Below the pieces are notes generated by a model. It made no database searches and was not told the origin of the DNA. It saw nothing but the letters and a program-made list of their open reading frames with translations. This document shows, piece after piece, positions 17,221-25,736 of a DNA stretch of 64,000 bases (the stretch's first letter is position 1; the number at the start of each line of letters is the position of its first letter). Source of the stretch: an uncultured Trichococcus sp. (GTDB lineage Bacteria > Bacillota > Bacilli > Lactobacillales > Aerococcaceae); NCBI RefSeq assembly GCF_963663645.1, contig NZ_OY760499.1:62001-126000 (forward strand). The letters are read 5' to 3'. The position numbers and the translations under genes were made by a program.

Positions 17221-18720
17221 TTGGCAGCACGATATGTCATGGGAGTGGATGTCGGTACCACAAGCACAAAAGCTGTATTGTACGAAACGGACGGCTCAGC
17301 TTATGAATCAGCGTACGCGCATTATCCATTGATTAAAGAGAATCCCGAAATGGCGGAACAAGACTTGGATGAGATCTTTTCAGCCGTATTAAAAACAATA
17401 AAAGCAGTCATAGAGAAAGCGGAACTGGGCCCGACGGATATTGCCGGCATCGGCTTTTCGAGCGCCATGCACAGCCTGATCCTCATGGATGCGGAAGGGA
17501 CGCCGTTGACGAGGAGCATCACTTGGGCGGATAATCGTTCGAAAAAATACGCAAGCATGCTGAAAGATTCCGAAATGGGCCAACGTTTTTATGAAAAAAC
17601 AGGGACCCCGCTGCACCCGATGTCCCCGTTAAGCAAGGTTCTCTGGCTGAAAGCGGAAAAGCCTGAAGTGTTCCAAACAGCGCGTTGGTTCATCGGCATC
17701 AAGGAATACATTTTTTGGCGCCTGTTCGGTGAATTCGTCGTGGACTATTCCGTTGCCTCGGCTACCGGTTTGTTCAACATCAGAGAATTCCGCTGGGATG
17801 AGGAAATTATGGAATTCTGCGGCATCACGAGCCAATTGCTGCCGTTGCCGGTAAGCCCTAGTCACCAGCTTAGCGGACTCTCGGAGGAAGTGGCTGATTT
17901 GCTGGGGCTTGCTGCGGACACACCCTTTATAGTTGGAGGGAATGACGGCTGTTTAGCCAATCTCGGTATGGGAGCGATTCGCGCCGGCACAGCAACAATC
18001 ACAATCGGTACGAGTGGTGCGGTCCGGATGACGAGCGACAAGCCTTATGTTAGTCCGGAAGGTCGAACATTCAGTTATATCCTGGATGAAAACCATTATG
18101 TGAACGGCGGCGCCGTCAATAATGGCGGAAACATCTTTGATTGGGCCATCAAACAATTTTTACCGGCGAACATTGCTGATGAAGATCTCTATGACAAAGC
18201 GATGGAGGTGATCGCAAACGTCGCACCGGGATCGGATGGATTGGTTTTCCATCCTTATCTGAACGGTGAACGGGCGCCTTTATGGAATGCGGATGCCAGA
18301 GGGAATTTCAGCGGCATCAACATGCTGCATACGAAAGAGCATTTTTTGCGCTCCGTTTTGGAGGGTATTTGCCTGAATCTGAAGGATGTGCTCGCGGCGG
18401 TCATCCCGATGAACGGCGAACCAATAAAAATCATGGCCAGCGGTGGCTTCTCGCGCGCGCAGGTCTGGCGCCAAATCTTGACGGATATCATCGGCATGCC
18501 GATCGAATTTCCGGAAACTTTCGAAAGTTCCTGCACGGGTGCCGCTTTGATCACGCTGAAGAGCTTGGGGTTGGTGGAATCCGTGGATGATGCGGAGGAA
18601 TTGATGGGCGCCTCGATCGAGCATCAACCGAACGAGGACAGCAAGTCTGTCTACGCAGCGATGTTCCCGCGCTACCAAGAGATGAGCAGACTGTTGCAGG
18701 AATTCTATACAGAAAAATGA
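17221..18720 (+). CDS. gntK: Gluconokinase (FGGY family)
   Basis: The 499-residue sugar kinase has the N-terminal phosphate loop GVDVGTTSTKAVLYE, central TWADNRS, and C-terminal FGGY features GTSGAVRM and NGERAPLWNADARGNFSG with MASGGFSRAQVW. It phosphorylates gluconate to 6-phosphogluconate using ATP, feeding the pentose phosphate route; FGGY relatives such as xylulokinase are the main alternative. TTG at 17221 is chosen since GGTGG lies ~8 nt upstream; the frame extends to GTG at 17206. No permease or GntR gene is adjacent. An extended -10 (TGCTATAAT) is at ~17161. Confidence 0.85.
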   Translation: MAARYVMGVDVGTTSTKAVLYETDGSAYESAYAHYPLIKENPEMAEQDLDEIFSAVLKTIKAVIEKAELGPTDIAGIGFSSAMHSLILMDAEGTPLTRSITWADNRSKKYASMLKDSEMGQRFYEKTGTPLHPMSPLSKVLWLKAEKPEVFQTARWFIGIKEYIFWRLFGEFVVDYSVASATGLFNIREFRWDEEIMEFCGITSQLLPLPVSPSHQLSGLSEEVADLLGLAADTPFIVGGNDGCLANLGMGAIRAGTATITIGTSGAVRMTSDKPYVSPEGRTFSYILDENHYVNGGAVNNGGNIFDWAIKQFLPANIADEDLYDKAMEVIANVAPGSDGLVFHPYLNGERAPLWNADARGNFSGINMLHTKEHFLRSVLEGICLNLKDVLAAVIPMNGEPIKIMASGGFSRAQVWRQILTDIIGMPIEFPETFESSCTGAALITLKSLGLVESVDDAEELMGASIEHQPNEDSKSVYAAMFPRYQEMSRLLQEFYTEK

Positions 18721-18732
18721 AATTGAACCAAC

Positions 18733-18780
18733 GAAAAAGGCATGGACACTGAATTTCCACTCAGTGTCCATGCCTTTTTT
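18733..18780. terminator. Bidirectional terminator between gntK and the peroxidase gene
   Basis: AAAAAGGCATGGACACTGA pairs with its complement, which ends in a T-run. The A-run on the other side serves the convergent gene. Confidence 0.9.
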
Positions 18781-18782
18781 GT

Positions 18783-19268
18783 CTATTCATTGGTGATTGG
18801 TTGCTCCAAAGCGCTTTCGATCAGTTTCGTCATTTTCTTTGGTGTGGTGATCGGGGCAAAACGTTTGATGATTTCGCCATCGCGGCCGATAAGGAATTTT
18901 GTGAAATTCCACTTGATGGCGCCGCCTCCTGTCTGTTCGACCAAATATTTGTAGAGCGGATCCGCATTCTCACCGTTCACTTCGATCTTATCGAAAATCG
19001 GGAAGGTGACGCCATAATTGAGTCGGCAGAATTCAGCTGCTCCTTCGCCGTCCAACGGTTCTTGGTTATTGAACTGGTTCGATGGAAATCCCAGAACGAC
19101 GAAATCCTGTTCTCTGTATTTCTCGTAAAGTTCCTCGAGTTCATCCAACTGACCCACCAAACCGCACTTCGAAGCTGTGTTGACGATACAGATGACTTTT
19201 CCTTTGTACTGTTCCAGTGATACAGATGACTGATCTGTTTTAATTGCTGAATATTCATAAATGGGCAT
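18783..19268 (-). CDS. Glutathione peroxidase-type thiol peroxidase
   Basis: The 161-residue protein has the redox cysteine in NTASKCGL (~residue 35, Cys not Sec), the Gln of GFPSNQFNNQEP and the Trp-Asn pair in KWNFTKF that complete the catalytic tetrad. Bacterial members (BsaA/Gpo) use thioredoxin or glutathione to reduce peroxides in the cytoplasm. It stands alone, divergent from pta. Confidence 0.93.
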   Translation of the reverse strand: MPIYEYSAIKTDQSSVSLEQYKGKVICIVNTASKCGLVGQLDELEELYEKYREQDFVVLGFPSNQFNNQEPLDGEGAAEFCRLNYGVTFPIFDKIEVNGENADPLYKYLVEQTGGGAIKWNFTKFLIGRDGEIIKRFAPITTPKKMTKLIESALEQPITNE

Positions 19269-19492
19269 AATAAATGACTCCTTTTGTTATACTACTTATA
19301 TGTGTTAAAGTATAGTATAAACAACAATGAAAAGGATTGCAAAAGAAAAGGCCCGCGAAAAATCGAAGGAGATATGACAGTTTCATGAGAAAATATGAAA
19401 TTGTAACAGCAATTTACAGAAATGACTGTTTTTTTATTCTCGTTTGCTGTATGATAGTTGAGTATTATAAATCGAATCTGGAGGGATTTTTT

Positions 19493-20467
19493 TTGGACAT
19501 GTTTGAAGGCTTAAGCCAAAAAATCGTAGGAAAAAAAATAAAAATCGTTTTCCCGGAAGGCTTAGAACCAAGAATCTTAGGGGCAGTCGTTCGTCTGAAA
19601 GCGGAAGATTTAGTTGAACCAATCGTTATCGGAAATGTGGATGCAGTCAAAGAAGCTGCAAAAGGCCGCGGTTTCAGACTAAGCGGCATCCAAATCATCG
19701 ACCCAGCTGATTATGCTGAACTCGATGAAATGGTTGCATCTTTCGTCGCTCGCCGTAACGGTAAAGTCACTGAAGAACAAGCTAGAAAATTGTTGTTGGA
19801 TGAAAATTATTTCGGAACAATGCTGGTACACATGGGCTTAGCCGATGGTCTGGTGAGCGGTGCTGTTCACTCTACGGGTGATACTGTCCGTCCTGCACTT
19901 CAAATCATCAAAACAAAACCAGGCGTTAGCCGTACGAGCGGTGCTTTCATCATGATCCGTGGTACTGAAAGATTCCTTTTCGCTGACTGCGCAATCAACA
20001 TCAATCCTGGCGCTCAAGAATTGGCTGAAATCGCTGTTGAAAGTGCTAAAACAGCTGAAATGTTCGAAATCCAACCAAACGTTGCTTTGATGAGCTTCTC
20101 AACAAAAGGTTCAGCAGCATCACCGGAAGTCGACAAAGTCGTCGAAGCTACCAGAATTGCAAAAGAATTGGCTCCTCAATACAACATCGACGGCGAATTG
20201 CAATTCGATGCTGCTTTTTCTGAAGTGGTCGCTAAGCAAAAAGCTCCTGGCTCAACAGTGGCTGGTCAAGCTAAAGTATTCATTTTCCCTGAAATCCAAT
20301 CAGGTAACATCGGCTACAAGATCGCACAACGTTTCGGCGGATTCGAAGCGGTTGGCCCAATCCTGCAAGGCTTGAACAAACCGATTTCCGATTTGTCACG
20401 CGGATGTAACGAAGAGGATGTTTACAAAACAGCCATCATCACAGCAAACCAAACATTGCTTGATTAA
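19493..20467 (+). CDS. pta: Phosphate acetyltransferase
   Basis: The 324-residue enzyme interconverts acetyl-CoA and acetyl phosphate in fermentative ATP production. Pta markers include FPEGLEPRIL near the start, GMADGLVSG-like MGLADGLVSGAVHST, then GAFIMIRG, and near the end PEIQSGNIGYKIAQRFGGFEAVGPILQGLNKPISDLSRGC. TTG at 19493 is 7 nt after GGAGGG; ATG at 19499 is the alternative. It has markedly more A-rich, T-ending codon use than its neighbours, as expected for a highly expressed gene. Confidence 0.95.
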   Translation: MDMFEGLSQKIVGKKIKIVFPEGLEPRILGAVVRLKAEDLVEPIVIGNVDAVKEAAKGRGFRLSGIQIIDPADYAELDEMVASFVARRNGKVTEEQARKLLLDENYFGTMLVHMGLADGLVSGAVHSTGDTVRPALQIIKTKPGVSRTSGAFIMIRGTERFLFADCAININPGAQELAEIAVESAKTAEMFEIQPNVALMSFSTKGSAASPEVDKVVEATRIAKELAPQYNIDGELQFDAAFSEVVAKQKAPGSTVAGQAKVFIFPEIQSGNIGYKIAQRFGGFEAVGPILQGLNKPISDLSRGCNEEDVYKTAIITANQTLLD

Positions 20468-20468
20468 T

Positions 20469-20514
20469 GAAAAAATGGAAAGCCTGGATCAAATCCGGCT
20501 TTCCATTTTTTTGT
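20469..20514 (+). terminator. pta terminator
   Basis: AAAAAATGGAAAGCC pairs with GGCTTTCCATTTTTTT directly after the stop codon. Confidence 0.88.
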
Positions 20515-20623
20515 TTGCATCCCAAATTGGGCCATATGCAGAAAAAAGGTGCATTCCGGAGGGAATATTCCTATAATAAGGAATGGAATAAAATAAATTG
20601 GTGAAGATGGAGGCAGATTCAGG

Positions 20624-21106
20624 ATGTTCACCTTAACAGCAAAAAATGAAGAAGAGACAATGTGGATAGCTGCGCAATTGGCGCGGTTATTGGAACCGAA
20701 AGATGTCATCCTCCTGGAGGGAAATCTAGGTGCCGGAAAAACGACCTTTACAAAAGGTTTGGCGAAGGGTTTGGGCATCGACACTGTCGTAAAGAGCCCC
20801 ACGTATACTTTGATCAGAGAGTACACAAAAGGCAGGTTGCCGTTGTACCATATGGATGTCTATCGCCTGGAGGATGTCGGCGGCGATGATTTGGGGTTTG
20901 AAGAGTATCTTTACGGAAAAGGCGTTACGGTGATCGAGTGGGCTAAGTTCATCGAAGAGGAGTTGCCGGATGCGTATTTGACGATCCGCCTGGTTCCTAC
21001 CGGGGAGTTTTTTGAAAACCGGGAAATCACTTTTATCCCGACCGGCGAACGTTATGATGCTTTGGTCGAAACATTGCACGGAATACTCACGAAAGAAGGG
21101 CTATAG
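20624..21106 (+). CDS. tsaE: tRNA threonylcarbamoyladenosine biosynthesis ATPase TsaE
   Basis: The 160-residue P-loop ATPase has Walker A EGNLGAGKTT (residues 32-41), SPTYTLIREY, the H-D segment YHMDVYRL and VIEWAKF. It works with TsaB and TsaD to form t6A37 on tRNAs. Its neighbour one base downstream is a GNAT acetyltransferase; tsaE-GNAT pairs are common in Firmicutes (with tsaB/rimI/tsaD normally elsewhere nearby). Confidence 0.95.
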   Translation: MFTLTAKNEEETMWIAAQLARLLEPKDVILLEGNLGAGKTTFTKGLAKGLGIDTVVKSPTYTLIREYTKGRLPLYHMDVYRLEDVGGDDLGFEEYLYGKGVTVIEWAKFIEEELPDAYLTIRLVPTGEFFENREITFIPTGERYDALVETLHGILTKEGL

Positions 21107-21107
21107 C

Positions 21108-21638
21108 ATGCGTAAAAGAGAGAAAGTCGAAATCATGATCCGGGAAGCCATCCCGGCCGATGCAAAGGACATCATCGCCTTCAGCAAAAAAACAGGCGCC
21201 GAGACGCCTTTTTTGGCATATGGGGCTGAAGGATTGGAATTGTCGGAAGCCTTCGAAGAATTGTATCTGGAAGATCTGATGGAGAAAGACAACAACGTGA
21301 TGCTGGTTGCGACGATAAACAACAAGCAATTGATCGGCTTGGCGTCCGTTGGGGCAACGGACAAGCCGAAGCTTAGGCATGTAGGGGAAGTCGGTATCAC
21401 CGTCGAGAAGGATTATTGGGGATTCGGAATCGGCTCGGTTCTGATGGAAGAAATCGAAACCTGGGCAATCGAAAGCGGCGTGATCCGCCGGTTGGAGTTG
21501 ACGGTTCATGGCAGAAATGAACGGGCCATCCATCTTTATGAAAAAATGGGTTATCAGCAAGAAGCAGTGATGCCGCGTGCCATGCTGATCGATGGGGAAT
21601 TTATCGATGGCGTCTTGATGAGTCTGATGATCGACTAA
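21108..21638 (+). CDS. GNAT-family N-acetyltransferase
   Basis: The 176-residue protein has the acetyl-CoA binding motif A as VGITVEKDYWGFGIGSVLMEEIETWA followed by LTVHGRNERAIHLYEKMGYQQE. It is a RimI/YhhY-like single-domain acetyltransferase with unknown acceptor. It starts one base after tsaE with GAAGG inside tsaE as its site. Confidence 0.85.
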   Translation: MRKREKVEIMIREAIPADAKDIIAFSKKTGAETPFLAYGAEGLELSEAFEELYLEDLMEKDNNVMLVATINNKQLIGLASVGATDKPKLRHVGEVGITVEKDYWGFGIGSVLMEEIETWAIESGVIRRLELTVHGRNERAIHLYEKMGYQQEAVMPRAMLIDGEFIDGVLMSLMID

Positions 21639-21710
21639 TTTGCAAGTGCAGAATGACATTTCAGCCGAAAAAATTCTTTGGAATTTTTTGTTGAAACCGT
21701 CATTTTCCAC

Positions 21711-21739
21711 TTGACTTGTTAGCGCTTACATGTTATTAT
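21711..21739 (+). promoter_or_regulatory. Promoter with a cre (CcpA) site filling its spacer
   Basis: TTGACT and TATTAT are separated by 17 bp, and the spacer is occupied by TGTTAGCGCTTACA (21717-21730), one mismatch from the cre consensus TGWAARCGYTWWCA. CcpA bound here would block RNA polymerase, so the transcript should be repressed by preferred sugars. Confidence 0.75.
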
Positions 21740-21745
21740 AAGTAT

Positions 21746-22117
21746 ACAAAGAGAGACATACTAAGTAACACCAAGAAAAACAAAAGAGTATGCCACTCTT
21801 TCAGGGAAATCCTTCAAAAAGATTTTCCGGTTAACAGCTTTTCAGTTAAGCTGTTAATGCAAAGTCTTAGATGGTTCGGAATTTGTGTTCTAGATGTATT
21901 TCTAAGACATGAAAACTTGAACCATTCTAAGATTAATAAACAGTAGATTTCATTCAAGCAGCTAGAAGCGAAAGCTTACATGTCTTGCCTGAAAAACAAG
22001 CATAACTAGTATTGAAAAGTTCGTAGATCATTAAGATTGAACAATCAATGAAGCGAGGATGAGGCTACTGATTTAGGAGGAAGTGTTCCGATTGTTGGAG
22101 CACTTCCTTTTTTTGTT
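21746..22117 (+). ncRNA. Candidate ~370-nt structured non-coding RNA under cre control
   Basis: A strong promoter and a strong terminator bound this stretch, which has no plausible start with a ribosome binding site and no conserved reading frame. Local folding elements are strong: TTAACAGCTT with AAGCTGTTAA (~21830-21860), TCTTAGATGGTTC with GAACCATTCTAAGA (~21865-21931), and GGGAAATCC with a GATTTTCC partner. It is far richer in A and T than neighbouring genes. It lacks hallmark sequences of tmRNA, RNase P RNA or SRP RNA. The RaiA-motif RNA is one known class to compare; identity is open. Confidence 0.6.
22076..22117 (+). terminator. Terminator of the cre-controlled RNA
   Basis: AGGAAGTGTTCC pairs with GGAGCACTTCCT around a 7-nt loop, followed by seven T residues. 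Confidence 0.85.
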
Positions 22118-22234
22118 GCGTCGCAAAAAGAAAAAAACGGGTTATTGTCGATACCCATAAAAATTTCTATATATGAAGAAATAAATGATTGCACACAAAT
22201 GACTTGCATCAACCAAATCTTTGCGCTATCCTTT

Positions 22235-22255
22235 AAAACGTAATCGTTACGATTT
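22235..22255 (+). promoter_or_regulatory. Zur box upstream of the zinc-binding lipoprotein gene
   Basis: The palindrome spans 21 bp with core ACGTAATCGTTACGA, one mismatch per half-site from the Bacillus Zur box TCGTAATnATTACGA. It predicts derepression when zinc is scarce and fits the His-rich binding protein 63 bp downstream. Confidence 0.75.
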
Positions 22256-22317
22256 GCGAATGAGCAATCATTATCACATTTCGGAAAGTTCATAAAGAGA
22301 AGACGGGGGAAAAATAA

Positions 22318-23286
22318 ATGAATCAAATAAAGAGTATGAAGTGGGCATTGTCGCTGTTGGGGACAACCGCACTATTGGCTGGTTGCGGAGCAGCCGGGAA
22401 CGGGACAGAAAATACGGAATCGGACAAGCTGCAGGTCGTCACGACCTTTTATCCGATGTACGATTTTACGAAGCAAGTCGCGCAGCACGATGCCGACGTG
22501 AGTATGCTTTTGGAAGCCGGAATGGAGGTGCATTCCTTTGAACCATCGAGCCAGATGATCGCTGAAATCCAGGACGCGGATGTTTTCATCTACAATAGTC
22601 CTGAGATGGAGACGTGGGTGCCGGATGTGCTGGCGGCCATCGATACCTCGGATATGGTGGTCGTATGCGCAAGCGAGGCAATCACGCTGTTGGAGTATGA
22701 AGGCGAGGCACACGCGCATGAGCACGAATCAGAGGAAGAAGATGTGGAGAGCGGACATACCCATACTGTCGATCCACACGTATGGTTGGACCCTGTGCTG
22801 GCTCAGACGGAGGTTACGACGATTGCAGAAGGATTGGCTGAAGCGGATGCAGATCATGCGGAAAATTATTTGAATAATGCCGAAGCGTACAACGGACAAC
22901 TGATTGAGTTGGATGAAGCCTACCAGGCTGCTTTTGAGGGAGCGGAAAACCGCACTTTCGTGACGCAACATGCTGCTTTCGCCTATTTGGCGGCCCGCTA
23001 TGATCTTGATCAGATTTCTGTAACGGGTCTGAATGCCGGGGTTGAACCGAGCGCGGAAGCTTTGGCGACACTTTCCGATTACGTGAAAGCCAACAATATT
23101 TCGCATATTTATTTTGAAAATAATGCTTCTTCACAGACCGCGGAGACGCTAGCCAAAGAGGTTGGCGTGGAATTGGCGGTATTGAGTCCTCTTGAAGGGA
23201 TCACCGAGGAAGACCAGGAAAAGGGTTCGGATTACATTTCGGTCATGCTGGAGAATCTTGAGGCATTGAAGAAAAGCATCAACTGA
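22318..23286 (+). CDS. Zinc-binding lipoprotein of a ZnuABC/AdcABC transporter
   Basis: The 322-residue cluster A-I binding protein has lipobox LLAGC near residue 22. Metal ligands are His in EVHSFEPS, His in VDPHVWLDP and His in TQHAAFAYLA, the three-His set of zinc rather than manganese proteins. A His/Glu-rich loop (HAHEHESEEED...SGHTHT, ~residues 132-150) lies before the second ligand, as in ZnuA/AdcA. It lacks the C-terminal ZinT domain of long AdcA forms. No permease or ATPase gene is adjacent, so it must partner with subunits encoded elsewhere. A Zur box lies upstream. Confidence 0.92.
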   Translation: MNQIKSMKWALSLLGTTALLAGCGAAGNGTENTESDKLQVVTTFYPMYDFTKQVAQHDADVSMLLEAGMEVHSFEPSSQMIAEIQDADVFIYNSPEMETWVPDVLAAIDTSDMVVVCASEAITLLEYEGEAHAHEHESEEEDVESGHTHTVDPHVWLDPVLAQTEVTTIAEGLAEADADHAENYLNNAEAYNGQLIELDEAYQAAFEGAENRTFVTQHAAFAYLAARYDLDQISVTGLNAGVEPSAEALATLSDYVKANNISHIYFENNASSQTAETLAKEVGVELAVLSPLEGITEEDQEKGSDYISVMLENLEALKKSIN

Positions 23287-23501
23287 TGTTTCCTTTCCAG
23301 CGGCCGGCTCTGATAATCCGAACAGCTGACAGCATCAACAGATGCAGAAGTGTTATCATTCCTCCTTGTGGCGTTTGCGTGTTATGATTTGGGTGAGAAA
23401 AGAATGCAGAAAAAAGCTTGCAATGAAAATCGGAAAACAGTCGAACCACATGCACTTGTTTCAGTCAATGGGAAGGTATTGTCGGACAAGGAGGGAAAGC
23501 T

Positions 23502-24155
23502 ATGTTATTTACCGATCGGAAAGAGGCCGGCATGCTGCTGGCAGAAGCGTTGGAGAAGTACCGCGGAGAAGACATTGTCGTATTTGCTTTGCCGCGAGGT
23601 GGGGTGCCTTTGGGTGTCGAGATCGCCAAGAAATTGGCGGCACCGCTTGATTTGCTCATCACGAAGAAAATCGGACACCCGTTCAATCCTGAATATGCCA
23701 TCGGGGCCATCACGGAGGATGCGGACCCGATCTTCAATCCAGGCGAGCACGGGGTGTTGGACAAGAATTGGTTGGAATGGGAGCTGAAGCGGCTCCGCCA
23801 GGAAATCAAACGGCGCAGGGAAACGTACGTCGGGGCAGCGAACATCCAATCGCTGGAAGGCAAAACGGCCATCATCGTGGATGACGGCATCGCGACCGGC
23901 TTCACGATGTTCGCCTCGATAGCGGCACTCAAAAAGCGGAATCCGAAACGCATCATCGTGGCGGTTCCGGTCACGCCGGAGGATACGGCGAAAAAGATGG
24001 ACCAAATGGTGGATGCAGTCGTTGCCTTGGAGCGGGCGGATGACTATCTCGGAGCGGTGGGCGCCTATTATGTCCATTTCAATCAGCTCGACGACGCGGA
24101 AGTCGTCTCCTTGCTCCGGAGCATGAACGTGAAGGAGGGGGAGGCAGATGAGTGA
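23502..24155 (+). CDS. Phosphoribosyltransferase-domain protein
   Basis: The 217-residue protein has the type I PRTase fold: ALPRGGVPLGVEIAKKL near residue 28 and the PRPP loop AIIVDDGIATGFTM (~residues 125-138). Its substrate is unknown; it is the PF00156 group frequently fused or linked to a dienelactone-hydrolase-like domain. Here the hydrolase is the next gene, overlapping by 8 bp. The site AAGGAGG precedes the ATG. Confidence 0.85.
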   Translation: MLFTDRKEAGMLLAEALEKYRGEDIVVFALPRGGVPLGVEIAKKLAAPLDLLITKKIGHPFNPEYAIGAITEDADPIFNPGEHGVLDKNWLEWELKRLRQEIKRRRETYVGAANIQSLEGKTAIIVDDGIATGFTMFASIAALKKRNPKRIIVAVPVTPEDTAKKMDQMVDAVVALERADDYLGAVGAYYVHFNQLDDAEVVSLLRSMNVKEGEADE

Positions 24156-24792
24156 TCCAGAAAGGACAGTCAAGATAATCGGTGCTGGCGTCACCTTGAA
24201 TGGTGATCTGGTCTTGCACGGAGACCCGAAAGGCCTCGTCATTTTTGCCCATGGCAGCGGAAGCAGCCGGCACAGTGTACGCAACAAATACGTGGCCAGC
24301 GTGCTGCGGGCGCATGGATTATCCACTTTGTTGCTGGATCTGTTGACGGAAGCTGAAAGCGAGTGGACCGACAAGCGCTTCGACATCGATTTGTTGGCCC
24401 AGCGGTTGACGCTTGCGGAGAACTGGGTGAAGCAGCAGGATGAAACAAAACAGTTACCGATCGGGTATTTCGGATCCAGTACCGGAGCGGCTGCCGCTCT
24501 GCAATCGGCCGCTGCGTTGGGCGATGAAATCAACGCCGTTGTTTCGCGGGGCGGACGTCCGGACTTGGCGAAAGCATGTTTGGCTAAGGTCACGGCCCCA
24601 ACGCTTTTGTTGGTGGGCGGCTATGATGATGGCGTGATCGAACTGAATGAGCAGGCATACGCATTGCTGAACTGCGAGAAGGAAATGACCATCATTCCGG
24701 GAGCCACCCATCTGTTCGAGGAAGCCGGTACGCTGGAACAGGTTGCTGAGTTGGCTGCGCAATGGTTTGTGAAGCAGTTTCTGAAAAAGTAA
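24148..24792 (+). CDS. Dienelactone-hydrolase-like alpha/beta hydrolase
   Basis: The 214-residue protein has the oxyanion segment FAHGSGSSRHS, nucleophile elbow GYFGSSTGAA (Ser ~112), Asp in VGGYDDGVIELN and His in PGATHLFEE. It overlaps the PRTase gene. The pair corresponds to PRTase-DLH two-domain proteins of other bacteria, so the two products probably act together; the reaction is not established. Confidence 0.85.
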   Translation: MSDPERTVKIIGAGVTLNGDLVLHGDPKGLVIFAHGSGSSRHSVRNKYVASVLRAHGLSTLLLDLLTEAESEWTDKRFDIDLLAQRLTLAENWVKQQDETKQLPIGYFGSSTGAAAALQSAAALGDEINAVVSRGGRPDLAKACLAKVTAPTLLLVGGYDDGVIELNEQAYALLNCEKEMTIIPGATHLFEEAGTLEQVAELAAQWFVKQFLKK

Positions 24793-24822
24793 AGCGGGTC
24801 AGATTCATTTCAGGACGGATAA

Positions 24823-24872
24823 CAAAAAAAGCAGGACACCTTTCAAGTGAAGGTCGTCCTGCTTTTTTTTTT
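24823..24872. terminator. Bidirectional terminator between convergent genes
   Basis: AAAAAAAGCAGGAC pairs with GTCCTGCTTTTTTT around a loop that itself contains a short stem. It serves the hydrolase gene and the convergent SDR gene. Confidence 0.85.
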
Positions 24873-24909
24873 GGGTGCTTCAGCATGCGCATGCTCTCAA
24901 CAATGCCGT

Positions 24910-25695
24910 TCACTCGGATTCGGGATTGTAGGTCCAGCCATGGTCGTTGTGGTAGATCATCAGCTTGGACATCCCGCCGTCAACGGTGAAATTCTGCCCG
25001 GTGATGAAGCCGGCTGCGTCGCTGCAGAGAAAACGGATCGTCTGCACGATGTCATCGGGTACGCCGACACGGCCGACAGGATGCTGCAGGAGATCCGCGG
25101 CTTCATAGTCCGGCTGATAGTCCTCCTCTTTAAGGAAGGAACCCGTGTCGATCCAGCCAGGGCTGATGGAATTGACGCGGGCTTTTCCGGCCAAGGAAAT
25201 GCTGAGGGCGTGCGTCAAGGAAAGGATGCCACCTTTAGCTGCCGAGTAACTTTCGGTGTCCTTTTGCGACATGAAACCGCGGCTGGATGCGATGTTCACG
25301 ACCGAAGCGTCAGCTGTGAACACCGGCAAAAATAAGCTCGTCAACAGGTACGGCGCCGTGACACCCAAAGTCAGAACATAATTGAAGTCCTGAAAGGAAC
25401 ACTGCGACACGATCCCTTTTTTGCTGATGCAGGCATTGTTCACTAGATAATCGACTTTGCCGAAGCGTTGCTTGACGGATTCCGCAAAAGCATGAATGGC
25501 AGCCTCCTCCGCGATGTCTCCGTGATGGAAATACACGTCGTTCGCTTCAAATCGTGAAACGATCCTCTCACCGGCTTCCCTGTCCGTATCCACGAAGGCG
25601 ACAGCGGCACCCGCAGCCAAAAATGATTCCACCGTTGCCCGGCCGATTCCGTTCGCTCCGCCGGTCACCACGACCACCCGATTTTGAATATCCAT
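24910..25695 (-). CDS. Short-chain dehydrogenase/reductase (SDR)
   Basis: The 261-residue enzyme has the NAD(P)-binding TGGANGIGRA near residue 12, NNAC-like VNNACIS, catalytic Ser in NIASSRG, YSAAKGG (Tyr-x3-Lys) and the PG motif ISPGWIDTG. The C-terminal TVDGGMSKLMIYHNDHGW matches SDRs of Firmicutes annotated as glucose dehydrogenase-like oxidoreductases. The start at 25695 has AGGAGG; the frame runs longer without a better site. The substrate is unknown. Confidence 0.87.
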   Translation of the reverse strand: MDIQNRVVVVTGGANGIGRATVESFLAAGAAVAFVDTDREAGERIVSRFEANDVYFHHGDIAEEAAIHAFAESVKQRFGKVDYLVNNACISKKGIVSQCSFQDFNYVLTLGVTAPYLLTSLFLPVFTADASVVNIASSRGFMSQKDTESYSAAKGGILSLTHALSISLAGKARVNSISPGWIDTGSFLKEEDYQPDYEAADLLQHPVGRVGVPDDIVQTIRFLCSDAAGFITGQNFTVDGGMSKLMIYHNDHGWTYNPESE

Positions 25696-25736
25696 ATTCC
25701 ATTCCTCCTGACTGATTGATGATTCAATCTTTCCGC

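Noticed and set aside
21716-21946. 76-codon frame over the cre-controlled transcript
   Set aside because: Its start lies within the promoter and no ribosome binding site exists; the region is better explained as structured RNA.
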